Shown: positions 25,531 through 34,070, counted from the stretch's first letter. The stretch is DNA of 64,000 nt from Streptomyces griseus (GCF_001715295.1 NZ_MDKB01000005.1:559645-623644); one strand, 5' to 3'. A program made the numbers and translations. The notes: generated by a model from the letters alone, not told the origin.

Positions 25531-26465
25531 GGCCGCCGAGGTTCGGGCGCCGGCCCCCCGTCGGCGTCCGGAACCGGAGCGGGGGCCGACACGGGAGCGG
25601 GGGCCGACGCCGGAGCGGGGGCCGACGCCGGAGCGGGGGTGTCCGGTTCCGTGTCCTCCAGCAGCTCCGCCACGGCCTGCAGCTGCTCGGAGGTGACCCC
25701 CTCGGGAATCGGTACCGGTGCGGGCGTACGCAACGGCGGCTGCCAGCCCCTGTCGGGGTCCCAGCTGCGGACGACGCGGGCGGGGGCACCCGCCACCACC
25801 GCGTGGTCGGGGACCTCTCCGCGGACGACGGCGCCCGCCGCGACCACGACGTTGCGGCCGAGCCTGGACCCCGGAAGGATCACCGCTCCGGTGCCGATCC
25901 AGCAGCCCGGACCGATCACGACGGGCTCCATGCGCGGCCACTGCCTGCCCACCGGCTCGTCGGGATCGTCGTAACTGTGGTTGGTCGACGTGATGTAGAC
26001 GTACGGACCGCAGTACGTGTCGGATCCGATGGACACGGTGGTGTCGGCGACGACATGGCTCCCCCGGCCCAGCACGACCCCGTTGCCCAGCGTCAGCACG
26101 GTCTCCGGCCCCAGGTCCAGATCGGGCATCAGTCCTGCCGTGAGCGTCACCTGTTCGGCGATGATGCAGTGGTCGCCGAGCTCGATCCACCGCTCGCCGA
26201 ACACGGTGCCCTGCGGGAAGGCGAGCCGCGTCCCCGGACCGATGCGGCCGAACCTCAGCTTCCCCGGGTGCTCCGCGGTGACGGCGCCGGTCCGCTGCAG
26301 CCAGGCCCAGCCCCGGTGGACCGCACCGGCCAGGAGCCGACGTCGCCGGCGCGCCAGGGACGCGGCCGTACCTCTGCTCTTCGGCTCCCGCTCGCGGTTG
26401 TTCGCCACCCGCTCACGGTAGTCCGCCGGGGCGGTACCGATCCCGCCCCCGCCTGTGATGTTCAC
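25521..26465 (-). CDS. Left-handed beta-helix (hexapeptide repeat) acyltransferase
   Basis: A 314-residue protein. Residues ~70-235 form a parallel beta-helix of hexapeptide repeats (LRFGRIGPGTRLAFPQG; VVIGPGCWIGTGAVILPGSR; LGRNVVVAAGAVVRGEVPDH), with TSTNHSYDD, the catalytic-His loop style of the xenobiotic/nodulation O-acetyltransferase group. The last ~40 residues are an Ala-Pro repeat tail encoded by tandem 18-base units near 25586-25640. The GTG at 26465 has GGAGG five bases before it. The acceptor is unknown; sugar O-acetylation is a reasonable guess. Divergent from the gamma-carbonic-anhydrase-like gene (99 bases). Confidence 0.82.
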   Translation of the reverse strand: MNITGGGGIGTAPADYRERVANNREREPKSRGTAASLARRRRRLLAGAVHRGWAWLQRTGAVTAEHPGKLRFGRIGPGTRLAFPQGTVFGERWIELGDHCIIAEQVTLTAGLMPDLDLGPETVLTLGNGVVLGRGSHVVADTTVSIGSDTYCGPYVYITSTNHSYDDPDEPVGRQWPRMEPVVIGPGCWIGTGAVILPGSRLGRNVVVAAGAVVRGEVPDHAVVAGAPARVVRSWDPDRGWQPPLRTPAPVPIPEGVTSEQLQAVAELLEDTEPDTPAPASAPAPASAPAPVSAPAPVPDADGGPAPEPRRPRA

Positions 26466-26564
26466 CCCACCCTCCGGGGGTGGCAGGGCCGTCGATTACG
26501 GTTCCCCCGGCGCGACGGGCGCACGAGCACGACCCGCACCACACCCGAGGCGGAGGAGCAGGCG

Positions 26565-27095
26565 ATGGCAGAGCAGGCGTTGGTCACCGGTATCGGCGGC
26601 AAGGAGCCGCACGTCGACCCGGACGCCTTCGTGGCCCCGACATCCGTCGTGGTCGGCGAGGTCTCGCTGGCCCCGGGCTCCAGCGTCTGGTACCAGGCGG
26701 TGCTGCGGGCCGACTGTGGGCCGATCTCGCTCGGCCCGGACAGCAACATCCAGGACAACTGCAGCGTCCACACCGACCCGGGCTTCCCGCTGACCGTGGG
26801 TGCCAGGGTCTCCGTCGGCCACAACGCCGTCCTGCACGGCTGCGTCATCGAGGACGACGTACTGGTCGGCATGGGCGCCACCGTGCTCAACGGGGCGCAC
26901 ATCGGAGCGGGTTCGCTGGTGGCCGCGCAAGCCCTCGTACCGCAGGGGATGCGGGTACCCCCGGGCTCCCTCGTCGCCGGTGTACCCGCCAAGGTCAAGC
27001 GCCGGCTGACCGACGAGGAGCGGGAGGGCATCGCCCTCAACGCGGCCGGCTACGTGGAACTGGCGAAGGCCCACCGCCGGGCGCACGGAGGCTGA
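26565..27095 (+). CDS. Gamma-carbonic-anhydrase-like hexapeptide protein
   Basis: A 176-residue trimeric beta-helix protein of the YrdA/PaaY/gamma-CA group. Seen: SSVWYQAVLRADCGPISLGP, SNIQDNCSVHTDPGFPLTVG and GHNAVLHGCVIEDDVLVGMG. The three metal-binding His are in SVHTDP and GHNAVLHGC. MGATVLNGAHIGAGSLVAAQ follows, with a short C-terminal helix. Metal-dependent hydration of CO2 is known for some members; others are CoA thioesterase-like. The ATG at 26565 has CGGAGGAG upstream; the open frame before it runs through the divergent gene and is not coding. Confidence 0.9.
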   Translation: MAEQALVTGIGGKEPHVDPDAFVAPTSVVVGEVSLAPGSSVWYQAVLRADCGPISLGPDSNIQDNCSVHTDPGFPLTVGARVSVGHNAVLHGCVIEDDVLVGMGATVLNGAHIGAGSLVAAQALVPQGMRVPPGSLVAGVPAKVKRRLTDEEREGIALNAAGYVELAKAHRRAHGG

Positions 27096-27144
27096 CGTCG
27101 CACGGCGCCCCGCGGCAGCTGACGTCGCACGGCGCCCCGCGGCG
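27091..27144. repeat. 27-bp direct tandem duplication across a stop codon
   Basis: Two copies (27091-27117 and 27118-27144) of a unit starting GCTGACGTCGCACGGCGCC, identical except for the last base. The first copy includes the TGA of the gamma-CA gene, so the duplicate carries a second, unused copy of the stop region. Confidence 0.8.
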
Positions 27145-27220
27145 CAGGAGCAGCACCGGGGCCGGCCGACCCGGACACGTCCTGCCCCGCCGGCCTCCAC
27201 GGCCTCCGGCCGGAGCCGGG

Positions 27221-27886
27221 TCAGTCGGCGGCGGGCACGGAGCCGGGCTCGGAGGTGGCCACCGGCAGCCCCTCCGACCGCTCCGCGGCCTTCTTGGCCC
27301 GGTTCCTGAGGACCAGCATCGACGTCAGGCCCATCAGGACGGCGACGAGCAGGCCCAGCCAGGAGAAGCGCTTGAGCCACGCCTCGGCGACGACTCCCAC
27401 CGAGTAGACGACAGCCGTCGTACCGCCTGCCCAGACGATGCCGCCGAGCACGTTGGCGACGAGGAACTTCCAGTACGGCATGCGCAGGACCCCGGCCAGC
27501 GGCCCGGCGAAGATCCGCAGCAGCGCGACGAAGCGGCCGAAGAAGACCGCCCACATGCCCCACTTCTCGAAGGACCGCTCCGCCATGGCGATCTGGGCCT
27601 CCCCGAAGTGCTTGGGGAATCTGCCGCCGAGCCACGCCAGCAGGGGCCGCCCGCCCTTGCGGCCGATGGCGTAGCCGATCGAGTCGCCGATGATCGCTCC
27701 GGCGGACGCACACACGCCGAGCACCACGGGATCGACCTCGCCGTGCTGGGAGGCGAGGAGCGCAGAGCTCACGAGGATGATCTCGCCGGGCAGCGGGATG
27801 CCCAGGCTCTCCAGCCCGATGACGACCCCCACCAGCAGGTAGATACTGACCGCGGGGATGGTCTCGAGCCATTCCTGGACGTGCAA
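27221..27886 (-). CDS. DedA-family membrane protein
   Basis: A 221-residue integral membrane protein with the DedA (SNARE-associated) signature. Seen: SIYLLVGVVIGLESLGIPLP and GEIILVSSALLASQHG, GDSIGYAIGRKGG, then GRFVALLRIFAGPLAGVLRM, which contains the conserved F.RF.P-like region. The C-terminal tail is polar. Family members act in membrane lipid flipping (undecaprenyl-phosphate or phospholipids) and proton-motive-force homeostasis. The TTG start at 27886 was chosen because GGGAGGA lies 9 bases upstream and the protein then begins in the usual way (HVQEWLETIP); a GTG further up has no such site. Confidence 0.88.
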   Translation of the reverse strand: MHVQEWLETIPAVSIYLLVGVVIGLESLGIPLPGEIILVSSALLASQHGEVDPVVLGVCASAGAIIGDSIGYAIGRKGGRPLLAWLGGRFPKHFGEAQIAMAERSFEKWGMWAVFFGRFVALLRIFAGPLAGVLRMPYWKFLVANVLGGIVWAGGTTAVVYSVGVVAEAWLKRFSWLGLLVAVLMGLTSMLVLRNRAKKAAERSEGLPVATSEPGSVPAAD

Positions 27887-27964
27887 AGCCGGTTCCTCCC
27901 GTAAAGAATCTGCCGCCGCGCACCACGGGTGGCGCACGGCGGGCAGCCTACCGGGCCGACGCGG

Positions 27965-28417
27965 TCAGCGGTTCGGGCGCAGCGTCCAGACCACGCTCAT
28001 CTCGCTCGTCACGGCGCCGTCGGCCCGCCGGATCTCGACCTGTACGGGGAACTCGGGCCGCTTGCCCTCGTCGAGTTCGGCGACGACCTCGGCGGCCGGG
28101 CGGCCGAGCGTGGCGGTCGCGGTGAGCGCGCCCATGGCCACCTTCCTGAAGGCCATCTCCGTGGTCACGGGCAGCGGGACGGCGCGCGCCAGCTGGTCGC
28201 CGAACGCGGCGAGGACGACGGCCCCGCTCGCCGACTCGGCCAGCGTGAACATCGCTCCGGCGTGCGGTCCGCCGAGGTGGTTGTGGAACGCGGCCTGGTC
28301 CGGGAGCGAGAGGACAGCACGCTCGGCGGTGGTTTCCAGGTAGGCGAGGTTGAGGGTGCGGACCATCGGAACGCTCGCGGACAGCATGTCGCCGACCGTC
28401 ATCTCTTCAGTGCTCAT
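27965..28417 (-). CDS. DUF4442/PaaI-like hotdog-fold protein
   Basis: A 150-residue protein. The hotdog segment has DQAAFHNHLGGPHAGAMFTL followed by AESASGAVVLAAFGDQLARA (~48-87), where the HxGGxHxGA pattern matches acyl-CoA thioesterase-like proteins. The strand-rich end has PVQVEIRRADGAVTSEMSVV. An acyl-CoA or aryl-CoA thioesterase function is possible but unproven. The ATG at 28417 is preferred over one 27 bases upstream that has no ribosome site. Confidence 0.78.
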   Translation of the reverse strand: MSTEEMTVGDMLSASVPMVRTLNLAYLETTAERAVLSLPDQAAFHNHLGGPHAGAMFTLAESASGAVVLAAFGDQLARAVPLPVTTEMAFRKVAMGALTATATLGRPAAEVVAELDEGKRPEFPVQVEIRRADGAVTSEMSVVWTLRPNR

Positions 28418-28511
28418 GACCGCGACGTTACTAGTGAGTAGCATCCCTTGACCATCCCCTCACAGGGGCGGCCGTGGCAGCCGGCGTCCGGTCCCTCTAT
28501 GGTTACTGGCC

Positions 28512-29561
28512 ATGTGGCCAGGACAGCAGCCGCCCGGGGGCGAGCAGAACCCGCAGGACCAGAACCAGAACCCGTACCAGCAGCCGGGGTACCACCAGCC
28601 GAATCCGTACCAGCAGCCGGGGTACCAGCAGACCGGGGCCCAGCAGCCGGGTTATCCGCAGGGGCAGCAGCCGGGTTACCCGCAGCCCAACCCGTACCAG
28701 CAGCCGACCGCGCCGCAGTACGCCGTGCCGGGCCCGCCCGGCGGGCCGCAGCCCGGTGACAGGAAGAAGACGACGGTCGTCGCCGTCCTCGCGGCCACCG
28801 CGGTCGTCGTGGCGGCGGTCGTCACCGGAGTCGTCGTCATGAACAAGGACGACGACAAGGGCGGCTCCGACGTCGCGGACGGCAAGAAGACCTCGCCCTC
28901 CGCGAAGGCCTCCGACGCCCCTTCCTCCCCGGTGCCGAACCCGCGCGGCGGGGAGGAGGCCGCGCCGTCCGTACCCGGCTGGAAGGTGGTGACCAACCCG
29001 AAGTGGGGGACGCAGTTCGACGTGCCCGGTGACTGGGAGGTCGCCGGTACGGGCGTGTTCTCCGGCTTCGAGGACGTGAAGGACCCGACCGGCCCGCCGG
29101 CCGCAGGCTTCACCGCCCCCGCCTACTACAAGAGCAAGTGGTGCGTCGACGACGTCGACAAGGACGGCCGCAAGGAGGACACCGGCCTGGCGGGCGTCGG
29201 CACCAAGGGGGCACAGGGCGCCAAGACCACGGACGAGGCGGCCACCAACGAGGCCGCCAACTGGGTGTGGGCCGCCTACGCCCAGGAGGACCCCAAGGAG
29301 AAGGTCAAGGTCGGCAAGGCCGCTCCGTACACCACGAAGTCGGGTCTCTCCGGCAGTGTCGTGTCGGCCACCGCCACGGGGCTGGCCAAGAAGAACAAGT
29401 GCGACACCGACGGCAAGTCGACGGCGTTCAGTTTCAAGAACGCCAAGGGCGAGTACGCGACCTGGGTCCTCTACGCCAACGCCGGTGTGGACGACGAGCT
29501 GCCCGACGCGACCGTCCAGAAGATCCTCAGCACGGTACGGCTCGCGGAGAGCGCGTCCTGA
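28512..29561 (+). CDS. Pro/Gln/Tyr-rich single-pass membrane protein, extracellular domain of unknown function
   Basis: A 349-residue protein. Residues 1-85 are a low-complexity cytoplasmic region of repeated NPYQQPGYQQ-like units. One hydrophobic helix (VVAVLAATAVVVAAVVTGVV) lies at ~89-110, then an Asp/Lys/Ser/Pro linker. The outer domain (~155-345) holds WKVVTNPKWGTQFDVPGDWE, YYKSKWCVDDVDKDGRKEDT and ends KILSTVRLAES, with two Cys that could form a disulfide. This layout is common for Streptomyces surface proteins; I do not recognise the outer domain's function. Confidence 0.75.
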   Translation: MWPGQQPPGGEQNPQDQNQNPYQQPGYHQPNPYQQPGYQQTGAQQPGYPQGQQPGYPQPNPYQQPTAPQYAVPGPPGGPQPGDRKKTTVVAVLAATAVVVAAVVTGVVVMNKDDDKGGSDVADGKKTSPSAKASDAPSSPVPNPRGGEEAAPSVPGWKVVTNPKWGTQFDVPGDWEVAGTGVFSGFEDVKDPTGPPAAGFTAPAYYKSKWCVDDVDKDGRKEDTGLAGVGTKGAQGAKTTDEAATNEAANWVWAAYAQEDPKEKVKVGKAAPYTTKSGLSGSVVSATATGLAKKNKCDTDGKSTAFSFKNAKGEYATWVLYANAGVDDELPDATVQKILSTVRLAESAS

Positions 29562-29591
29562 TCCCCTGACGGTCCGTCCGGTCATATCCAT

Positions 29592-29621
29592 TTGGCAGAG
29601 CGGGGTCCGGGCGGGGATAGT
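29592..29621 (+). promoter_or_regulatory. Promoter of the MFS gene, probably leaderless
   Basis: TTGGCA (29592-29597), 18 bases, GATAGT (29616-29621). The GTG start at 29628 is 7 bases after the -10, where transcription would begin, and no ribosome site is present. Confidence 0.55.
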
Positions 29622-29627
29622 CCCCGG

Positions 29628-30950
29628 GTGACTTCCGCCGCCCCCACCCCGCCCGCCGCGTCCCGCACCCCTCGGGCCGGCCGCAACTACGGTCTGCTGA
29701 CCGCCGCCGCGATCATCACGAGCCTGGGTACCCACGGCGCGCTGATCGCGGCGGCTTTCGCGGTTCTGGAGGCCGGCGGCGACGCGGGTGACGTGGGCCT
29801 GGTCGCCGCCGCACGCACCCTGCCGCTGGTGCTCTTCCTGCTGGTCGGCGGAGCGATCGCGGACCGGCTGCCGCGTCATCGGGTGATGGTGGCGGCGAAC
29901 GCCCTCAACGGCGTCTCCCAGGCGGTCCTCGCCTGGCTGGTCCTGACGGGCGACGCCAGGCTCTGGCAGATGATGCTGCTCACCGCCCTGTGCGGTACCG
30001 GCCAGGCCTTCTTCAACCCGGCGGCCGAGGGCATGCTCCTGTCCAGCGTCAGCGGGGAACAGGCCGCCCGCGCCTTCGCCTTCTTCCGGATGGCCATGCA
30101 CGGTGCCGCGATCGGCGGCGCGGCGCTGGGCGGTGCCATGATCGCGGCGATGGACCCGGGCTGGGTGCTCGCGGTCGACGCGGCGGCGTTCGCCGTCGCC
30201 GGTACGCTGCGCGCGTTCCTCGACGTCCGCCACATCCCCGAGCGCGCGCCGGGCGGCGGGCTGCTCGCCGACATGCGCGACGGCTGGCGGGAGGTCGTGG
30301 GCCGGCCCTGGCTGTGGGCCGTGGTCCTGCAGTTCTCGGTGGTCGTGGCCGTCGTCGGGGCCGCCGAGGCGGTGTACGGGCCGCTGGTGGCGAGGGACGA
30401 GCTGGGCGGGGCCCGCCCGTGGGGGTTCGCGCTCGCGGCCTTCGGGATCGGCACGCTGGGCGGGGCGCTCCTGATGATGCGCTGGAAACCGCGTCGGCTC
30501 CTGCTGGCAGGCACGCTCTGTGTCTTCCCCCTGGCCCTGCCGTCGGCAGGCCTGGCGATCCCCTTGCCGGTCGGCGCGCTCTGCGGCGTGATGTTCGTGA
30601 CCGGGGTCGCCATCGAGGTGTTCGGTGTCTCCTGGATGACTGCGCTGCACCAGGAGATACCGGAGGAGAAGCTGTCCCGGGTCTCGGCGTACGACTGGTT
30701 CGGCTCCGTGGCGATGGTGCCGCTCGCCACGGCCGCGGCCGGCCCGGTGGAGTCGCTGGTCGGCCGCAGCCAGGCGCTGTGGGGCTGCGCCGCGCTGATC
30801 GTGCTGGTGACGGCGGGGGTGCTGTGCGTCCCGGACGTACGGAATCTGACCCGCCGCAGCACGGTCGTGAAGGGCGGGGGCACCGCCCTGCCCGGCCGGC
30901 CCGCCGGGGTGTCAGCCGATACCGAAAGCCCCGTCGGGGGGCTCGGGTGA
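29628..30950 (+). CDS. MFS transporter (DHA-type exporter)
   Basis: A 440-residue protein with about 12 hydrophobic segments. The first is YGLLTAAAIITSLGTHGALI. The loop after helix 2 is GGAIADRLPRHRVMVAANAL, the G-x-x-x-D-R-x-x-R signature A. A segment GQAFFNPAAEGMLLSSVSGE follows, typical of the MFS_3 (enterobactin exporter-like) group. The C terminus is polar. Substrate unknown; drug or metabolite efflux is likely. It converges on the spermidine-synthase-like gene, and the coding regions overlap by 39 bases. Confidence 0.88.
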   Translation: MTSAAPTPPAASRTPRAGRNYGLLTAAAIITSLGTHGALIAAAFAVLEAGGDAGDVGLVAAARTLPLVLFLLVGGAIADRLPRHRVMVAANALNGVSQAVLAWLVLTGDARLWQMMLLTALCGTGQAFFNPAAEGMLLSSVSGEQAARAFAFFRMAMHGAAIGGAALGGAMIAAMDPGWVLAVDAAAFAVAGTLRAFLDVRHIPERAPGGGLLADMRDGWREVVGRPWLWAVVLQFSVVVAVVGAAEAVYGPLVARDELGGARPWGFALAAFGIGTLGGALLMMRWKPRRLLLAGTLCVFPLALPSAGLAIPLPVGALCGVMFVTGVAIEVFGVSWMTALHQEIPEEKLSRVSAYDWFGSVAMVPLATAAAGPVESLVGRSQALWGCAALIVLVTAGVLCVPDVRNLTRRSTVVKGGGTALPGRPAGVSADTESPVGGLG

Positions 30951-31757
30951 GGCGACCGCCTCGCTGTCCGGTACGGGCCGGGCGGGACCGATGAGCCGGG
31001 CGAGCGCCGTACCGTGCTCCACCCGGGCGGGGAACGCGTCGGCGGCGCACCGCCTGGTCAGTGCCGCGATGTCCAGGGGCGCCCGCGAGGCCACGAGCAC
31101 CACGTTGCCGAACCGCCGGCCCCGCAGGACCGCCGGTTCGGCGATCAGTGCCATCTCGCCGAAGACCGTGGCGAAGTTGGCCAGTTGCGGGCGCAGGAAG
31201 CTGAAGGGCGCGCTGTCGGCCAGGTTGGCGGCGTAGGTCCCCCCGGCACGCAGGACCCGTCCCGCGGCGTGCGCGTACTCGACGGACGTGAGGTGGGCGG
31301 GCACCCGGGCCCCGCCGAAGACGTCGGCGATCACGAGGTCCGCGGAGTCCGCCGGTGCCCGCTCCAGCCAGGTACGGGCGTCGGCGCCGTGCACCGTGAT
31401 CCCGGCCCCTTCGGGCAGCGGGAGGTGCTCACCGACCAGGGCGGACAGCTCCCGGTCCGCCTCGGCGACGTGCTGACGTGAACCGGGGCGGGTCGCGGCG
31501 AGGTAGCGGGGCAGAGTGAGCGCCCCGCCGCCGAGGTGCACGGCGTCCAGGGGGGCGCCGGGGTCCGCCACCGCGTCCACGACGTGGGCGAGCCGCCGAA
31601 CGTACTCGAACTCCAGGTGCTCCGGTGCGTCGAGGTCGACGTACGACTGAGGGGCCCCGTCGACCGTGAGCAGCCAGGCCCGTGCGCGGTCCACGTCGGG
31701 CATCAGCCGGGCGGTCCCGAAGTCGGTGGCGCGGAGGACGGGTATGGGCTCGTTCAC
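30912..31757 (-). CDS. Spermidine-synthase-like SAM-dependent protein
   Basis: A 281-residue class I methyltransferase-fold protein of the spermidine synthase superfamily. Seen: WLLTVDGAPQSYVDLDAPEH, FEYVRRLAHVVDA, VHLGGGALTLPRYLAATRPG (glycine-rich cofactor motif), GITVHGADARTWLE and SADLVIADVFGGARVPAHLT. The DxFxGxxxP-like motif replaces the GG(D/E)D polyamine gate, so true spermidine synthesis is doubtful. The GTG at 31757 gives the N terminus usual for this group; 31778 is an alternative. Confidence 0.82.
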   Translation of the reverse strand: MNEPIPVLRATDFGTARLMPDVDRARAWLLTVDGAPQSYVDLDAPEHLEFEYVRRLAHVVDAVADPGAPLDAVHLGGGALTLPRYLAATRPGSRQHVAEADRELSALVGEHLPLPEGAGITVHGADARTWLERAPADSADLVIADVFGGARVPAHLTSVEYAHAAGRVLRAGGTYAANLADSAPFSFLRPQLANFATVFGEMALIAEPAVLRGRRFGNVVLVASRAPLDIAALTRRCAADAFPARVEHGTALARLIGPARPVPDSEAVASPEPPDGAFGIG

Positions 31758-31796
31758 TCCCCCATTGTTCCCCGTCACGGGCGTGCTCCGGACACG

Positions 31797-31830
31797 GAGC
31801 CCGTCCCCTCGGTGGGGAGGGGACGGGCTC
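31797..31830 (-). terminator. Strong hairpin terminator after the EF-Tu gene
   Basis: GAGCCCGTCCCCTC and its exact complement form a perfect 14-bp stem with a 6-base loop, 17 bases past the stop codon of the minus-strand tuf gene. It also insulates the next gene on the same strand. Confidence 0.85.
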
Positions 31831-31846
31831 CCGCCCGGTGCCGGTC

Positions 31847-33028
31847 TCAGAGGAGACCGGTGACCGTCCCGGCGCCGACGGTCCTGCCGCCCTCGCGGAC
31901 GGCGAAGCCGAGACCGGGCTCCAGCGGGATGTCACGGCCCAGTTCGATCGTCATGGTGACGGTGTCACCCGGCCGTGCCACCGCGGCCTCCCCCAGATCG
32001 ACGTCCCCGACGACGTCCGCCGTACGGATGTAGAACTGCGGCCGGTATCCGGTGGTGACCGGCGTGGCCCGGCCGCCCTCCCGCGCGGACAGGACGTACA
32101 CCTGCGCGGTGAAGCGCCGGCGGGGTGTGACGCTGCCCGGCGCCGCGACCACATGGCCGCGGCGGACCCGGTCGCGCTCCACTCCGCGCAGCAGCAGCGC
32201 GACGTTGTCGCCGGCCTGCGCGGACTCCATCGGCTTCCCGAAGGTCTCCAGGCCGGTGACGACCGTCTCGACGTCCGCGCCGAGCACCGACACCCGGTCC
32301 CCGACGCGCACCGTGCCGCGCTCGACGGCGCCGGTGACGACGGTGCCGCGCCCCGTGATGGTGAGGACGTTCTCCACCGGCAGGAGGAACGGCGCGTCGG
32401 TGTAGCGCACCGGCATCGGTACGTACGTGTCGACGGCGTCCAGCAGTGCCTCGATGGAGGCCGTCCACTGCGGGTCGCCCTGGAGGGCCTTCAGTCCCGA
32501 CACCCGGACGACGGGCACGGTGTCCCCGCCGTATCCGTGGGCGGAGAGCAGCTCGCGGACCTCCAGCTCGACCAGGTCGGTCAGCATCGAGTCCTCGCCG
32601 TCGTCGACGGCGTCGGCCTTGTTGAGGGCGACGACGATGTGGTCGACGCCGACCTGCCGGGCCAGCAGGACGTGTTCCGCGGTCTGCGGCATGATGCCGT
32701 CGAGCGCGGAGACGACCAGGATCGCCCCGTCGAGCTGTGCCGCTCCCGTCACCATGTTCTTGATGTAGTCGGCGTGTCCGGGCATGTCGATGTGGGCGTA
32801 GTGCCGGGTGTCGGTCTCGTACTCGACGTGCGAGATGTTGATGGTGATGCCGCGCTGCGCCTCCTCGGGCGCCCGGTCGATGCGGTCGAACGGCACGAAG
32901 GTGCCGCTGCCGCGGTCGCTGAGAACCTTGGTGATGGCCGCGGTCAGGGTGGTCTTGCCGTGGTCGACGTGGCCCATGGTGCCGATGTTGAGGTGTGGCT
33001 TGGTGCGCACGTATGCCGTCTTGGGCAT
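31847..33028 (-). CDS. tuf: Divergent second-type elongation factor Tu (Tuf3-like), lacking all cysteines
   Basis: A complete 393-residue EF-Tu. The GTPase domain (1 to ~200) has GHVDHGKTTLT, the switch I end RGITINISHVEYET, DMPGHADYIKNM and NKADAVDD. Domains II and III follow (ENVLTITGRGTVVTGAVERG; RPGDTVTMTIELGRDIPLEP). Compared with the common EF-Tu, DCPGH is DMPGH and NKCD is NKAD, and the whole protein contains no cysteine. No ribosomal protein or fusA genes are adjacent, so it is a stand-alone paralogue, as known for tuf3 in Streptomyces. AAGGA precedes the ATG. The leader is structured. Confidence 0.93.
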   Translation of the reverse strand: MPKTAYVRTKPHLNIGTMGHVDHGKTTLTAAITKVLSDRGSGTFVPFDRIDRAPEEAQRGITINISHVEYETDTRHYAHIDMPGHADYIKNMVTGAAQLDGAILVVSALDGIMPQTAEHVLLARQVGVDHIVVALNKADAVDDGEDSMLTDLVELEVRELLSAHGYGGDTVPVVRVSGLKALQGDPQWTASIEALLDAVDTYVPMPVRYTDAPFLLPVENVLTITGRGTVVTGAVERGTVRVGDRVSVLGADVETVVTGLETFGKPMESAQAGDNVALLLRGVERDRVRRGHVVAAPGSVTPRRRFTAQVYVLSAREGGRATPVTTGYRPQFYIRTADVVGDVDLGEAAVARPGDTVTMTIELGRDIPLEPGLGFAVREGGRTVGAGTVTGLL

Positions 33029-33081
33029 GGCTCGTTCCTTGGTGTGCGAGCTGAGTGTGGAGAAGACCCCAGGGCCCTGCC

Positions 33082-33124
33082 GACCCTCCCCTTGCGGGGT
33101 CCGCCGGACTGTCGGGGGAGGGTC
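33082..33124 (-). promoter_or_regulatory. Structured leader of the EF-Tu paralogue (possible attenuator)
   Basis: On the minus strand GACCCTCCCC can pair with GGGGAGGGTC downstream (perfect 10 bp). Inside, CCCC-GCAA-GGGG forms a tetraloop hairpin that uses the same GGGG, and GACCCC can instead pair with GGGGTC nearer the gene. These alternatives exclude one another, as in an attenuator. The hairpin ends 54 bases before the ATG. Function is inferred. Confidence 0.45.
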
Positions 33125-33320
33125 AGCTTCGGGCGCCGCCGAGGAACGCTGCGGCAGCGGTGCACGCCGCTGCGACTGCTGCTGCGACTGCCGTCGCAGG
33201 GCTCACGGCAGCCTTCGGCGTGTCCGCGACTGCGGACCGCGCTGCGAGGAAGGCGTGCCGGACCATGCCCCTGATCATGGCGGAGCGGCGGGACCGCGTC
33301 GAACGGATTTCGGGCGGGCC

Positions 33321-34033
33321 TCAGCCGATGTTCTTGAGGGCCTCACGTACGGAGAGCGGCGAGCGGCGGTCCCGGGCACCGTCGACGACGTCGCGGACGG
33401 CCTCGGTGTCCGTCCTGGCGTAGGCGCGCAGGCACCAGCCGATCGCCTTGCGGAGAGGTGGGATCGGCGCGGAGCAGGCAGTATCCGCACAGCGGGCCGG
33501 TGTCGGTCCGCTCCCGGTACCGGAGTTGGTGGATCAGCGCGGTGCGGACGATCCAGCGGTCGTCGTCCTCGGCCCACCGGCCCCTCGCGCGATTCAGCAC
33601 CGGATCGGCCGCGACGAGCGGTCCGGCCCCATGGGCGGCGAGCACGTCGACGGTGTCCTACCGCGGGTCCGTGGTCACGGGACGGCGCAGGACGGGAAGG
33701 AAATCCGGCGAACGGCGGCCGTTGTGACGGCGCGGGTGGCCGGCGGCAACGTACCGGTACGCGCGCTCGGGCAACTCCCGGCGGCGCACGGCGGTCGCGG
33801 TGCAGTCCGCTTCGTCCGGTGGTGCGGTACCGCGAGTACGGTCCGGGACCGGGCCCGGCGCCGGAGGGGTGGCTGTCCCGAGGGAGGGCGTGACGTTCCT
33901 CATGTAAGCGGCTGTCCCCCACCGCCCGTTCGGAGTCGGCCGCCTCGGGAAACGCGCGGGTGAGACGGCGCACGACGATGTCGGCGAGCCCGCTGTCCGG
34001 TACGGCGGGGCCGCACCGCGCCGGGGAACTCAT
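33321..34033 (-). pseudogene. AlkD-like DNA alkylation repair protein, inactivated
   Basis: The remains of a full-length (~238-codon) HEAT-like-repeat DNA glycosylase read through three frames. The N part (ADIVVRRLTRAFPEAADSER) begins at ATG 34033. A frameshift near 33910 leads to YMRNVTPSLG. The next part, ELPERAYRYVAAGHPRRHNG, ends in an in-frame amber stop at 33658-33660, where TVDVLAAHGAGPLV continues directly behind it. WIVRTALIHQLRYRERTDTG follows. A second frameshift near 33455 leads to LRKAIGWCLRAYARTD and a normal C terminus ending LSVREALKNIG. At least three independent lesions mean it is not functional. Confidence 0.85.
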
Positions 34034-34070
34034 GGGGCGCGCAGTACGGCGGTCGCACACGCGTTTCGGT

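Noticed and set aside
25419..26564. N-terminal extension of the gamma-carbonic-anhydrase gene
   Set aside because: The upstream open frame lies antisense to the hexapeptide acyltransferase, and the true N terminus with a ribosome site is at 26565.
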